From NCBI GenBank assembly GCA_965222485.1, contig CBDCUC010000040.1:1988663-2052662 (forward strand): 64,000 bases of DNA, in the 5' to 3' direction. The first letter of the stretch is position 1. The number at the start of each line of letters is the position of its first letter. Source of the DNA: CBDCUC01 sp965222485. Its GTDB lineage: Bacteria > Pseudomonadota > Alphaproteobacteria > Rhizobiales > Hyphomicrobiaceae. Position numbers and translations under genes: made by a program. The notes beneath the pieces are model-generated. The model saw nothing but the letters and a program-made list of their open reading frames with translations. It was not told the DNA's origin and made no database searches. Positions 1 through 8,498 of this stretch are shown piece after piece.

Positions 1-819
1 GTTCAACTGACGTTGGCCGGGTGTCGGCGGGGCAGAAGTGATGTGCTCGTTTGCCGGTGTCTGCGTTGTCGACAGACCTGCCTTACAGAAAACAGTGCTG
101 GCTCCTTCCTTGGCAACGAGGTGGCGCATGCGGCGTATGCTGTCATCGTTTGCCGCTGCTTTGAGGAATACGTGGGTCAGATCGCGGAGGACTTTATTGA
201 CTGCAGATCCGGGAATGTGTGCGGCTGTTTGCCTGTCACCGGAGAGTTCAATTGAAAACTGGTTCTCGTCTGTGGGCTGCCTGTTCTTGCTTGGGTCACT
301 GATATATCGAACCGTGATGTCCGAGCGTGTTGATCCGAGCGCCATTGTGCCGCCGGCGTCAATGGCAAAACCGAATTTGGCAGGCAGCGCATGCATCCAA
401 CTCATCACGCGCAGATCGTGATCCAACTCGCTGAAGATTTCGTCAATATTGGCTGCTGCAGGATCCAAACCGGCAAGTGGCGAAACAATGATGTTGCGTA
501 TGGCTTCGGCTTCGGGCGTATCGTCGAGAAGTCCGGCTTCGTGCAGAGACTGCACCAGGGCGGGGTACTGCGATTGCCTAATGCCGCGCAGCTGAATGTT
601 GGCGCGTTGCGACAACTCTATTGTGCCGTTGCCGGTGAGTTCTGCCAATCGAGCAAGCTCTGAGGCAATCTCCGGCGACAGGGCGTTGTTTTTTAGCCTG
701 ACTCGCACGAGTAGCCCGTCACCGCTTTGCATCGGGCGTAGTGCACCGGGGCACCAGCCTTTGCGCATCGCATTCGGTACGCTGGTGTGGCTTGCGGCAT
801 GCTTCGGCAACAGGCTCAT
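1..819 (-). CDS. cobG: Precorrin-3B synthase CobG, partial (C-terminus beyond left edge)
   Basis: The reading frame is open from an ATG at 819 to the window edge and gives 273 residues. It starts with MSLLPKHA and contains RKGWCPGALRPM followed by SGDGLLVRVR and a segment reading IELSQRANIQLRG; these are typical of the nitrite/sulfite reductase ferredoxin-like half-domain of CobG. CobG is known to convert precorrin-3A to precorrin-3B with oxygen in the aerobic cobalamin pathway, using an Fe-S cluster and a siroheme-like fold. Its ATG overlaps the cobN stop codon (ATGA at 816-819), so it is translationally coupled to cobN and is the fourth gene of the riboswitch-controlled operon. The C-terminal half with the cluster-binding cysteines lies outside the window, so completeness cannot be judged. 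The family assignment is confident. Confidence 0.88.
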   Translation of the reverse strand, partial: MSLLPKHAASHTSVPNAMRKGWCPGALRPMQSGDGLLVRVRLKNNALSPEIASELARLAELTGNGTIELSQRANIQLRGIRQSQYPALVQSLHEAGLLDDTPEAEAIRNIIVSPLAGLDPAAANIDEIFSELDHDLRVMSWMHALPAKFGFAIDAGGTMALGSTRSDITVRYISDPSKNRQPTDENQFSIELSGDRQTAAHIPGSAVNKVLRDLTHVFLKAAANDDSIRRMRHLVAKEGASTVFCKAGLSTTQTPANEHITSAPPTPGQRQLN

Positions 820-3800
820 TCGTCCGTCTCCGCCAGTTCCGCATTGGTCGAATTGAGGCGGCTGGTCCACAGCCCGCGTTTCATTGCTTCCAGGAAGCGG
901 GCGCGCATTGCGTCGCGGGCTGCGGGGTTTGCTTCCGCCAAAAACTCTGCCACGGCAGGGTCGCCAAGGTAGGCCTGATAAAGTCTGTCGAAATGGCTGC
1001 TGGTAATGGTGCCGGCAGTGGCGGCGTAGGCGAAGGCATTGTCGACGGTGGTCGCAATCTCGGCGGCGCCCCTGAAGCCGTGCCGCATTTGTCCCTCGAT
1101 CCAGCGCGGATTTACGGCGCGCCCCAGGATGATGCGCGTGCATTCTTCTTCGAGGGTGCGTGCCTTGGGACTGTCGGGACGGCTTGTGTCGAGATGAAAG
1201 GCTTGCAGATCGTCGCGCCCGAGTGCCTTGGCGGCCGCGATGGGTCCGCCTTCGTGGGCTGCGTAGTCGGCCGAATTGAGGATGTCGGCTTCGCTATGAT
1301 CGTGGATGTGGACAAAGGCGTCGGCATTGCGCAGTCGATCCTGAAACGCCTCGGCGGCGTCAGCAAACGACACTTCGCCACGGTAGGCTGTGGCGGAATT
1401 TTGCAGATAGGCTTGACCGAGATCGGCGGTGTCTTGCCAGGCGCCGCTGTCGATCAGGTCGGTTACGCCCGCTCCGTAACTGCCACTTGCGGCACCGAAA
1501 ATGCGGTCGGGCGTTTCAGCGTTGTTGAGGGCTGTATTTTTGCGCGCACCGGCAAGTGGATTTGTTTCGGTATCCTCGTCACGTACCGCAACTGCCTTAA
1601 CGGCACTGTGGAACAGGGTGAGCTGCAGCGGGAAGACATCGCGGAACAGTCCCGACACGCGCACGGTGACATCGACGCGAGGCCGGCCCAGTTCAGCAGG
1701 CGCCAATACCTCAATGCCGATGACGCGATAAGACCGCGTATCCCAGATGGGGCGAACACCCATCAGGTGCAGTGCGGCGCTGAGCTCCTCGCCGCCATTG
1801 CGCATGGTGGCGCTTCCCCACAGATCCATGACGATGGCGCGTGGCCAATCGCCATTGTCCTCCAGATAACGGCGGAGAATTTCTTCGGCCGCCGCTTTGC
1901 CATGGGTTGTTGCCGTTGGCGTGGGCACGGCGCGCGGGTCGATGGTGGTCAGGTTCCGTCCGGTGGGAAGAACGTCACGCCGCCCGCGTGAGGGTGCACC
2001 GGATGGTCCTGGCTGAACGAAATGTCCATCAAGTGCCGCCAACAGCGCCGACATCTCCGCTTCGGCGCAGGCGTTCAATAGTGGGTCATCAGAGCTTGCC
2101 GATTGGGCCAACGGTTTTGACCCAAACACGTGCAGCCCATCGCGGATCGCCATTTCTTTAACATCGCATAGGAAGCTGTCGATACGAGCAATGGCGTCGG
2201 CCTCGGGCATATCGGCGGGAAGGCCCAGCTCTTTGTCGAGGTTTGCATTCTGCGCAGCCGTGACAATGTCGCCTGCAAGGACGCGCCGGCGCTTGGCGTC
2301 GAGACCGTCGGCACTGGAAAACTCATTGATCAGCCGGTCGAGTTCGCCCAGCCGTTGATCAAGTTCGGTACTGATAAGCGGTGGCGTCATGTGGCCAATA
2401 GTAATGGCGCCCAACCGGCGCTTTGCCTGTGCGGCCTCGCCGGGATCATTGACGATAAACGGGTAAATGACGGGGACTTTATCGAGCAATACGGCCGGTG
2501 CGCAGGAATTGGACAGTGCAACAGCCTTTCCCGGCAGCCACTCTAGGGTGCCGTGTGCACCGAGGTGAATCATGGCGTCGATTTTGGCAATGTGCGTGAG
2601 CCATAGGTATAGGGCGATGTAGGAGTGGCGCGGTGGAACGGAAGGATCGTGATAGGTTTCCTTGCGTTCAGCCGGTTCGCCGCGCTCGGGCTGCAGCGCG
2701 ATGATGACGTGTTCCTTTATGACCAGTGGTAGGACGAAGGCGTCGCCATCAAGAGTGCCGTCATCCTCTGGCGGTCCCCATGCGCCGATCACCTGGTCGC
2801 GGAAGTCACGGGGCAACGTGTCAAACAAGTCGCGGTACTCGGTGCTGGGCAAACGTGGCTGTTGTAACGTATCGGTCAGCGCGCGCAGCAGTTCGCGCTC
2901 GGTTTCGGGAGTTGCTCCGGTCTGGTACCCCTCGCTTTGAAGTGTCTGCATGATATGAAGTGCACTTCGTGGTCCATCAAGCCCAACGGCGTGTGCAATC
3001 TGGTCCGCCCGGCCGGGATAGGTTGAGAGCATTAGCGCAACTTTGCGCTCACTGCGTGCTTTGGTAGCAAGATTGACCCATGCCTTGCAGCGGCGCGCGG
3101 CCGCGGCGATCAGATCGTCGGCGGGAGCGTGATTGGTTATTGCGAATTCCAACTCGGGATTATGTGTATTTCTTTCCTTGAACGAGATGACACCAGCGGC
3201 GAGGCGGCCGTCGAGTTCGGGCAACACGACGTGCATCGCGAGGTCGGTGGCGCTAAGGCCGCGGTCTGCCTCGGTCCAGTTCTTTCGTGGATTACCGGCG
3301 AGCACGACCTGAAGAACCGGGCAATCGGCGGTATCGAGCGGTGACCCGTTGTCGTCATCGGTGCGCGCGGAAAAGGCGGTTGCGTTGATGATTGCAGCAG
3401 GCTTCAGGTTTGCCAATTGCGCGCGAATGAATTCGTCTGCCTGTGCGGATTTCAAGGTTGGCACGAACAGAGCGGTTGGGCGAAGGCCGAGGGATTCCAA
3501 TTCGTCGCATAGGAGGTCGATGGGGCCGGTGTCGGCAGCCAGGACATACGAGCGATAGAAAACAACCGCGACCGGTGCTCCGTCGATCTTCGACTGGCGG
3601 TAAACGGCGCAGGCGGGAAGTGCAACTGGAATTGGTGGTGGTGTGTCGAGTCCGTGCGCTCGGTCCGATAGGAGGTCAAGGCCATTCAAAAGATTGTCCG
3701 GGCCACCGGCATCGAACAGGGCTTCCAGTGCCACCAGATCGCTTGCATCAAGCGTCGACAGCGCGGCCAGTCTGGCGTCGGGCCGGCCGTCACCCGGAAT

Positions 3801-4178
3801 CAAAGCCAGCGCGATGTTTTTCTTTCGGCACAGCTTTGCGATTTCCTCGATGCCGTAGCGCCAATAGTCTATGCCGCCAAGTAGCCGAATGAGAACAGCT
3901 TTGCTGCCGGCGATCGTGTCATCGAGAAAAAGGTCGACCGACATTGGATGGCGCAGGCGTGCCAGGTTGGCGAGCCGCAGTGTCGGCTGAGTGGTGTTAC
4001 CAGTTTTTTTCCGCTGTTCTGTCTTGTTGTTTGCTTGCCCTTTTTTCCAAGCCGCCGCGAGCGCATTCAAGTCGGAGTCGGAGAACGAGAGCAGGACAAC
4101 GTCGGCCGGGGACAGACCAAGATCTTCGGCGACGGCCTCTTCTTCGAGCCCTGTCTGTTCGCGCACGATTATGTGCAT
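816..4178 (-). CDS. cobN: Cobaltochelatase subunit CobN
   Basis: This is the 1120-residue large subunit of the ATP-dependent cobaltochelatase (with CobS and CobT) that inserts cobalt into hydrogenobyrinic acid a,c-diamide in the cytoplasm. The CobN/Mg-chelatase H signature is plain: GAHGTLEWLPGKAVALSN, then PVIYPFIVNDPGEAAQAKRR and IGHMTPPL. Near the C-terminus come WPRAIVMDLWGSATMRNGG and GVRPIWD, typical of the family. The N-terminus (MHIIVREQ, then LGLSPADVVLLSFSDSDL) matches the usual CobN start, so the protein is shorter than the roughly 1270 residues of the classical enzyme because of internal loops, not a missing end. It lies 30 bp downstream of cobW and overlaps cobG by 4 bp. cobS and cobT are not in the window. 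Confidence 0.95.
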   Translation of the reverse strand: MHIIVREQTGLEEEAVAEDLGLSPADVVLLSFSDSDLNALAAAWKKGQANNKTEQRKKTGNTTQPTLRLANLARLRHPMSVDLFLDDTIAGSKAVLIRLLGGIDYWRYGIEEIAKLCRKKNIALALIPGDGRPDARLAALSTLDASDLVALEALFDAGGPDNLLNGLDLLSDRAHGLDTPPPIPVALPACAVYRQSKIDGAPVAVVFYRSYVLAADTGPIDLLCDELESLGLRPTALFVPTLKSAQADEFIRAQLANLKPAAIINATAFSARTDDDNGSPLDTADCPVLQVVLAGNPRKNWTEADRGLSATDLAMHVVLPELDGRLAAGVISFKERNTHNPELEFAITNHAPADDLIAAAARRCKAWVNLATKARSERKVALMLSTYPGRADQIAHAVGLDGPRSALHIMQTLQSEGYQTGATPETERELLRALTDTLQQPRLPSTEYRDLFDTLPRDFRDQVIGAWGPPEDDGTLDGDAFVLPLVIKEHVIIALQPERGEPAERKETYHDPSVPPRHSYIALYLWLTHIAKIDAMIHLGAHGTLEWLPGKAVALSNSCAPAVLLDKVPVIYPFIVNDPGEAAQAKRRLGAITIGHMTPPLISTELDQRLGELDRLINEFSSADGLDAKRRRVLAGDIVTAAQNANLDKELGLPADMPEADAIARIDSFLCDVKEMAIRDGLHVFGSKPLAQSASSDDPLLNACAEAEMSALLAALDGHFVQPGPSGAPSRGRRDVLPTGRNLTTIDPRAVPTPTATTHGKAAAEEILRRYLEDNGDWPRAIVMDLWGSATMRNGGEELSAALHLMGVRPIWDTRSYRVIGIEVLAPAELGRPRVDVTVRVSGLFRDVFPLQLTLFHSAVKAVAVRDEDTETNPLAGARKNTALNNAETPDRIFGAASGSYGAGVTDLIDSGAWQDTADLGQAYLQNSATAYRGEVSFADAAEAFQDRLRNADAFVHIHDHSEADILNSADYAAHEGGPIAAAKALGRDDLQAFHLDTSRPDSPKARTLEEECTRIILGRAVNPRWIEGQMRHGFRGAAEIATTVDNAFAYAATAGTITSSHFDRLYQAYLGDPAVAEFLAEANPAARDAMRARFLEAMKRGLWTSRLNSTNAELAETDE

Positions 4179-4208
4179 GTGTTCTTTCTTTCAGTGCGGC
4201 CGCGCGGC

Positions 4209-5279
4209 TCAGGTCGCGAGGGTGCGTTGGGATGACAGCGCATGCGTAATTGCATTGTGATCAAGCCCCTTCTGACCGATGATGACGAGACGGCCTTTGC
4301 GGGGCTCGTCAGATTGCCACGGCCGGTCGAAGCGGTGTTCAAATCTGTTGCCGACGCCCTGCACCAGAAGACGCATTGGTTTGCCGGCAACGGATACGTA
4401 GCCCTTAATCCGCAATATCCCGTGTTCCTCGACCGTGGCCAAAGCGCGCTCTATCAACTCTGCCGGTGTTTCGATTTCTTCAACGTCGACGACAAGCGTG
4501 TCGAAATCATCATGATCGTGATCATGATCCCCATCTTCGCCTGCGTGATGGCTTTCGTGGTGGGATGGCCTGTTTTCCAAATCGCTTTCGGCGGCAGCAG
4601 CAAGGCCGAGGAGTATGTCGGCGCGCATTTTTCCATGCTGAACGGGGACCACTTTGACGCGTGCGGGCAGCTGCTGGCGCATCGCGTCGCGGACGGCATC
4701 GATCTCAGCAGGCTGCATTGCATCGGTCTTGTTCAGCACGACGAGGTCGGCGCACAAGATCTGATCCTCAAAGACCTCCTCGAGAGGGTTTTCGTGGTCG
4801 AGAGCCTCGTCGGCCTTGCGTTGTTCATCGACGCGTTCGGGATCGTCGGCAAATTGTCCCGCGGCAACGGCCGGTCCATCGATGACGGCAACGACACCAT
4901 CGACGGTTACGCGGGAGCGGATCTCTGGCCAGGCGAACGCCTTAACTAGTGGTTTCGGTAAAGCAAGGCCAGAGGTTTCAATGACGATGTGGTCGGGCGG
5001 CTCAGGAAGAGAGAGCAGTTGTTCAAGCGTGGGAATAAAGTCGTCGGCAACGGTGCAGCACAAACAACCGTTCGACAGTTCGACAATGTTTTCTTCCGGA
5101 CAACTTTCAAGTCCGCATCCGCGCAATATTTCTCCGTCGACTCCGATGTCGCCGAACTCATTAATGATCAGTGCCAGCTTGCGGCCCGCCGCATCTTCAA
5201 TAAGATTGCGGATGAGCGTCGTTTTACCGGCGCCGAGGAATCCGGTGATGATCGTTGCGGGTGTCTTATTGCTGCTCAT
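4209..5279 (-). CDS. cobW: Cobalamin-associated GTPase/metallochaperone CobW
   Basis: The 356-residue protein is a COG0523-family G3E GTPase. It begins with the P-loop GFLGAGKTT (about residues 13-21), carries the metal-binding motif GCLCCTV (about 73-79), a base-recognition NKTD motif, and a His/Asp-rich linker (HESHHAGEDGDHDHDHDDFD) before the C-terminal CobW domain. Members bound to B12 operons are thought to deliver Co(II) to the CobNST chelatase, and the place directly before cobN fits that. The start overlaps the stop of the upstream DUF1636 gene by 4 bp (ATGA, 5276-5279), so the two are translationally coupled. The unusually long His run suggests cobalt or zinc storage or buffering, which is inference. 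Assignment to CobW rather than a zinc-type COG0523 protein rests on the operon. Confidence 0.93.
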   Translation of the reverse strand: MSSNKTPATIITGFLGAGKTTLIRNLIEDAAGRKLALIINEFGDIGVDGEILRGCGLESCPEENIVELSNGCLCCTVADDFIPTLEQLLSLPEPPDHIVIETSGLALPKPLVKAFAWPEIRSRVTVDGVVAVIDGPAVAAGQFADDPERVDEQRKADEALDHENPLEEVFEDQILCADLVVLNKTDAMQPAEIDAVRDAMRQQLPARVKVVPVQHGKMRADILLGLAAAAESDLENRPSHHESHHAGEDGDHDHDHDDFDTLVVDVEEIETPAELIERALATVEEHGILRIKGYVSVAGKPMRLLVQGVGNRFEHRFDRPWQSDEPRKGRLVIIGQKGLDHNAITHALSSQRTLAT

Positions 5280-5701
5280 TCGGCCGCCTCCTTGTTGGGC
5301 TCGGGGATTGACGGCAGACGAGCAAGGACGCCGCGTTTTATGACTTCGGGGCGTTCGCGCCAGGTGGGCAGGCCGTCGCTAGTGCCGGCGTGCTGAAGTG
5401 CGAAAGTGATGGCATCTGGGGCATTCTTCTCAGGCTCCAGACCACCAATGACGAATGACCACTTGCCGGGTGCTGATACGCCAATGGTACAGGCGCGGCT
5501 GCAGCCGGATAGGCACTCAACGGGCACGACGTCTATACGCGCTTGCGTCTCGGCGGTCTGTTCGGCCATCTCGCCATGGATGGCTCTGAACATCTTGGCA
5601 CCAGAGCGATTGTCGCGCGGCTCAAGCGGTTCCCCGCCACGCCGGCAGGTGGTGCACACATAAAGCGTTGCGCGAGAAACGGGTGTTTCAGGATTATGCA
5701 T
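5276..5701 (-). CDS. DUF1636 ferredoxin-like metal-binding protein of the B12 operon
   Basis: The 141-residue protein belongs to DUF1636. It has a CTTCRRGG motif near residues 16-23 and a CLSGCSRACTIGV segment near 69-81; the CxxC plus CxxxCxxxC arrangement looks like a thioredoxin-fold [2Fe-2S] ferredoxin. The family is often found next to cobW and cobN, but its exact task is not established to my knowledge; an electron-transfer or cobalt-handling role is inferred. It is the first gene after the cobalamin riboswitch (5874-6115), so it should be repressed with the rest of the operon when cobalamin is plentiful. The ATG at 5701 is preceded by only a weak purine-rich stretch (GAGGACACTTGAGAC). 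The stop overlaps the cobW start. Confidence 0.82.
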   Translation of the reverse strand: MHNPETPVSRATLYVCTTCRRGGEPLEPRDNRSGAKMFRAIHGEMAEQTAETQARIDVVPVECLSGCSRACTIGVSAPGKWSFVIGGLEPEKNAPDAITFALQHAGTSDGLPTWRERPEVIKRGVLARLPSIPEPNKEAAE

Positions 5702-6327
5702 GTCTCAAGTGTCCTCGTCGCAAGCGCATGGGGCCAGGGCCCACAGATAAGATGCTTTCGATGAGGGCTTGGAGCTTCGCCGTTCCTGTCGAACGGTTTG
5801 GTGTAGCTCAGGTCCTGCCGATTTGTGCAGCCCGCGGAACACCCCGCCCGCAGGTCTCGAAAGCAACTCTTGAGAGGATCGACAGGTCTCCTGGCTGGCG
5901 CTCTTGCTCAATTTAATTGGTGCATTGCCTTCCCAGTCACTTCGAAGGACCCTCGTCAAAAACGAAGATCACGTCTGGAGTGGCGACCAGTGGCGCTTAT
6001 GACGCACGTCTTTGAGCGCTTACAGTTGCGGGGGCAGCCGCGGCTTGAGGCCTCCATTCACTACGAGGCCCGCACCGCATTCCCTCTTAGCCTTCCAAAT
6101 GGAAGGATCGTCCTCAGGCCGTGTTAGTTACTATCGACTGGGGGGTGGGTCAAATCTTTCCCGTCAGTGTGTTAGCGGCTGACAAATGGCGCTCCCGCGT
6201 TCAGGAAAAAATGCTGCACGCGCTGCCCTTCGCTTGAAAGATGACCCGTTCCTGTGGTCTTGATCAAGCCAGTTTGAACGTGCCGCTCGAGGTTTCGAGC
6301 CGGCCTGGATGAGAATGGCTATCTGAT
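5702..6327. other. Divergent intergenic region between the DUF1636-cobWNG operon and cobO
   Basis: This 626-bp gap holds the minus-strand cobalamin riboswitch (5874-6115). Between it and the DUF1636 start (5702-5873) the minus strand has GC-rich partial complementarities, for example TGGGGCCAGGGCCCACA at about 5728-5744, that could form the expression-platform hairpin; I could not define which helix competes with the aptamer. The part next to cobO (6116-6327) shows no riboswitch, no recognisable operator and no convincing gene. Confidence 0.6.
5874..6115 (-). promoter_or_regulatory. Cobalamin (B12) riboswitch
   Basis: Read on the minus strand, the segment has the B12-box core GCTGCCCCCGCAACTGTAA (about 6037-6020), the downstream GTGACTGGGAAGGC element (about 5943-5927) and the closing GCCAGCCAGGAGACCTG (about 5899-5883). 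Outer complementary arms GAGGACGA (6115-6108) and TCGATCCTC (5882-5874) can form P1 with one bulge. These blocks occur in the order and spacing of the AdoCbl riboswitch family. It lies about 170 bp upstream of the DUF1636 gene and points toward it, so it should shut off the DUF1636-cobW-cobN-cobG operon when adenosylcobalamin binds. Confidence 0.95.
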
Positions 6328-6954
6328 ATGACACCGCCAACCGGTAAAGACGTCGCCTCAGACGCGGAGCGGCACCGAGCCAAAATGATGAAGCGCAAGC
6401 AGGTGCAGGATGAGGAAGTCGCATCAAAGACGATCAAAAAGGGATTGCTTCTTGTCAACACTGGCCCGGGCAAGGGTAAGTCGACAGCCGCTTTCGGTCT
6501 CGTGTTGCGAGCGCTGGGACACGACTGGCGGGTCGGCGTCGTGCAATTCATCAAGGGCGCATGGGATACCGGCGAAAGGCACGCGCTGGAGAAGTTTGGG
6601 GACCAAGTCATCTGGCACACGCTTGGCGAAGGGTTCACCTGGGAGACGCAGGACAAGGAGCGCGACATGGCTGCGGCCCGGCGTGCCTGGGAGGTGAGTT
6701 GCAAACTCATGGAAGATGAAAGTGTCCGTCTCATTGTGCTTGATGAGCTAAACATCGCGTTGAGATATGATTATCTGCCGCTTGCCGAGGTCGTTGCGAA
6801 ATTGAAATCGCGGCGGCCCGATCTGCATGTGGTCGTAACGGGCCGCAATGCCAAGCCTGAACTTATCGACATCGCAGATACGGTGACGGATATGAATGCC
6901 GTCAAGCACCACTTCAAGGCCGGTGTAAAGACGCAAGCGGGCATCGAACATTAG
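6328..6954 (+). CDS. cobO: Cob(I)yrinic acid a,c-diamide adenosyltransferase
   Basis: The 208-residue protein is a CobA/CobO/BtuR-type corrinoid adenosyltransferase, which attaches the adenosyl group from ATP to the cobalt of reduced corrinoids. The family landmarks are all visible: an N-terminal MKRKQVQDEEVASKT, the P-loop GPGKGKSTAAFGLVLRALGH, VGVVQFIKGAWDTGER and the C-terminal VVTGRNAKPELIDIADTV. Length and domain layout match the family. It is transcribed away from the riboswitch operon and is followed 26 bp later by cobQ, so the two probably form an operon. No riboswitch precedes it on this strand. The ATG at 6328 has a poor Shine-Dalgarno; an in-frame ATG at 6385 (the MMKRK segment) is possible but the longer form is usual for CobO. 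Confidence 0.95.
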   Translation: MTPPTGKDVASDAERHRAKMMKRKQVQDEEVASKTIKKGLLLVNTGPGKGKSTAAFGLVLRALGHDWRVGVVQFIKGAWDTGERHALEKFGDQVIWHTLGEGFTWETQDKERDMAAARRAWEVSCKLMEDESVRLIVLDELNIALRYDYLPLAEVVAKLKSRRPDLHVVVTGRNAKPELIDIADTVTDMNAVKHHFKAGVKTQAGIEH

Positions 6955-6980
6955 TGCGACGGTCGGGAGGCTGGTAGCAA

Positions 6981-8498
6981 ATGGCAAGCCCGCGCGGCAA
7001 AGCACTGATGTTTCAGGGCACGGGGTCAGATGTCGGCAAGTCGCTGATCGTCGCAGGCCTTGCGCGGCTGTTTGCTAATCGCGGACTGAAGGTACTACCG
7101 TTTAAGCCGCAGAATATGTCGAACAATGCGGCGGTGACGGAGGACGGTGGCGAAGTCGGTCGTGCGCAAGCGTTGCAAGCGCGCGCGGCGCGGGCCGAAT
7201 TGAGCGTTCATATGAACCCGGTTCTGCTGAAGCCGCAGTCTCAGATCGGTGCACAAGTCGTCGTGCAGGGGCGCGTGCGCGGCAATGCGCGGGCCGCAGA
7301 GTACCAGAAGATCAAGCAGGATTTAATGCCAACCGTGCTGGAGAGCTTTGCGCATTTGAAGGCGCAGGCAGATCTCGTGCTGGTCGAAGGCGCGGGGAGT
7401 GCTTCGGAGATCAATCTTAGGGCGAACGACATTGCGAATATGGGCTTTGCCCGTGCCGCCGATGTGCCGGTTGTACTTATCGGCGACATCGAACGTGGCG
7501 GTGTGATTGCCAGTCTCGTCGGCACAAACACGGTCATCGATGAAGAAGATCAGGCGATGATCGCAGGTTTTCTTGTCAATCGGATGCGCGGGGACGCATC
7601 GCTTTTTGATGATGGAATTCGCTTTGTCCAAGACATGACCGGCTGGCACGCGCTTGGGCTGATCCCTTTTTTCGAGCAAGCGTCGCGGCTTCCGGCCGAG
7701 GATGCGCTGGCATTAAAGGATCGTGCGCGCTGGGAAAGTGTTGCAGGGACGGGACAAGGGCACGACGCGGCCGGCAGGCGCGTGCGGATTGCTGTTCCTG
7801 TGCTGCCGCGCATTGCCAACTTCGATGATCTCGATCCGTTGCGGCTGGAGCCTGATGTCGAGCTTTTGCTGCTTGAAGATGGTGTGCCGCTCCCGGCGGA
7901 CATCGATTTGGTTTTGATACCTGGATCAAAAGCAACGCTTGCAGATTTGAAAGTGCTGTACGAGTGGGGCTGGGACCTCGATATCAAGGCGCATGTCCGG
8001 CGAGGCGGTGAGGTGCTTGGGATATGCGGTGGTTATCAGATGCTGGGGCGCAAAGTTGCCGATCCGGATGGCATTGAAGGTAGCGCAGGTGAAGTCGAGG
8101 GGCTTGGTCTTCTCGATGTGGAAACCGTGCTGACGGGAGATAAGCGTCTCTCCTGCGTCAAGGGTGAAAGTGTAGCGAATGGCGTTACATTCTCAGGCTT
8201 TGAAATGCATACGGGTCGAACGATGGGAGAAGCATTGCAACAACCGTTCCTGCGATTGGAAGATGGGCGAAACGATGGCGCTTGCTCCCGCGACGGGAAG
8301 GTCTGCGGCACTTATGTGCATGGGTTGTTCGGGGATGATAGATTGCGCAAGTTATGGATCGACCGGCTGCGTGGCACAAAATCTTCGGCTGGCGGCGTCA
8401 AAGACTACGACGCACTCATTGACGAGACCCTTGATCAGTTGGCGGTTCATCTTGAGCGCCATGTCGACATAGATTCTCTGCTCAAACTTGCGCGTTGA
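6981..8498 (+). CDS. cobQ: Cobyric acid synthase
   Basis: The 505-residue enzyme is the CobQ/CbiP glutamine amidotransferase, which amidates the b, d, e and g side chains of adenosylcobyrinic acid a,c-diamide. The N-terminal half is a MinD-like ATPase domain opening with MFQGTGSDVGKS and KVLPFKPQNMSNNA; VLVEGAGSASEINL and IGDIERGGV follow. The C-terminal half is a class I-type glutaminase with the nucleophile in VLGICGGYQMLG (Cys near residue 349) and the distal GTYVHGLF histidine. It follows cobO with a GGGAGG Shine-Dalgarno at about 6964. The last 17 bp overlap the 3' end of the convergent cbiB gene. Confidence 0.96.
   Translation: MASPRGKALMFQGTGSDVGKSLIVAGLARLFANRGLKVLPFKPQNMSNNAAVTEDGGEVGRAQALQARAARAELSVHMNPVLLKPQSQIGAQVVVQGRVRGNARAAEYQKIKQDLMPTVLESFAHLKAQADLVLVEGAGSASEINLRANDIANMGFARAADVPVVLIGDIERGGVIASLVGTNTVIDEEDQAMIAGFLVNRMRGDASLFDDGIRFVQDMTGWHALGLIPFFEQASRLPAEDALALKDRARWESVAGTGQGHDAAGRRVRIAVPVLPRIANFDDLDPLRLEPDVELLLLEDGVPLPADIDLVLIPGSKATLADLKVLYEWGWDLDIKAHVRRGGEVLGICGGYQMLGRKVADPDGIEGSAGEVEGLGLLDVETVLTGDKRLSCVKGESVANGVTFSGFEMHTGRTMGEALQQPFLRLEDGRNDGACSRDGKVCGTYVHGLFGDDRLRKLWIDRLRGTKSSAGGVKDYDALIDETLDQLAVHLERHVDIDSLLKLAR

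Noticed and set aside
741..1991. Plus-strand frame of 416 codons opposite cobN
   Set aside because: It is antisense to a clear cobN coding sequence, lacks a Shine-Dalgarno and matches no family.
6116..6327. Second cobalamin riboswitch in front of cobO
   Set aside because: No B12 box or closing elements were found on the plus strand in this stretch.
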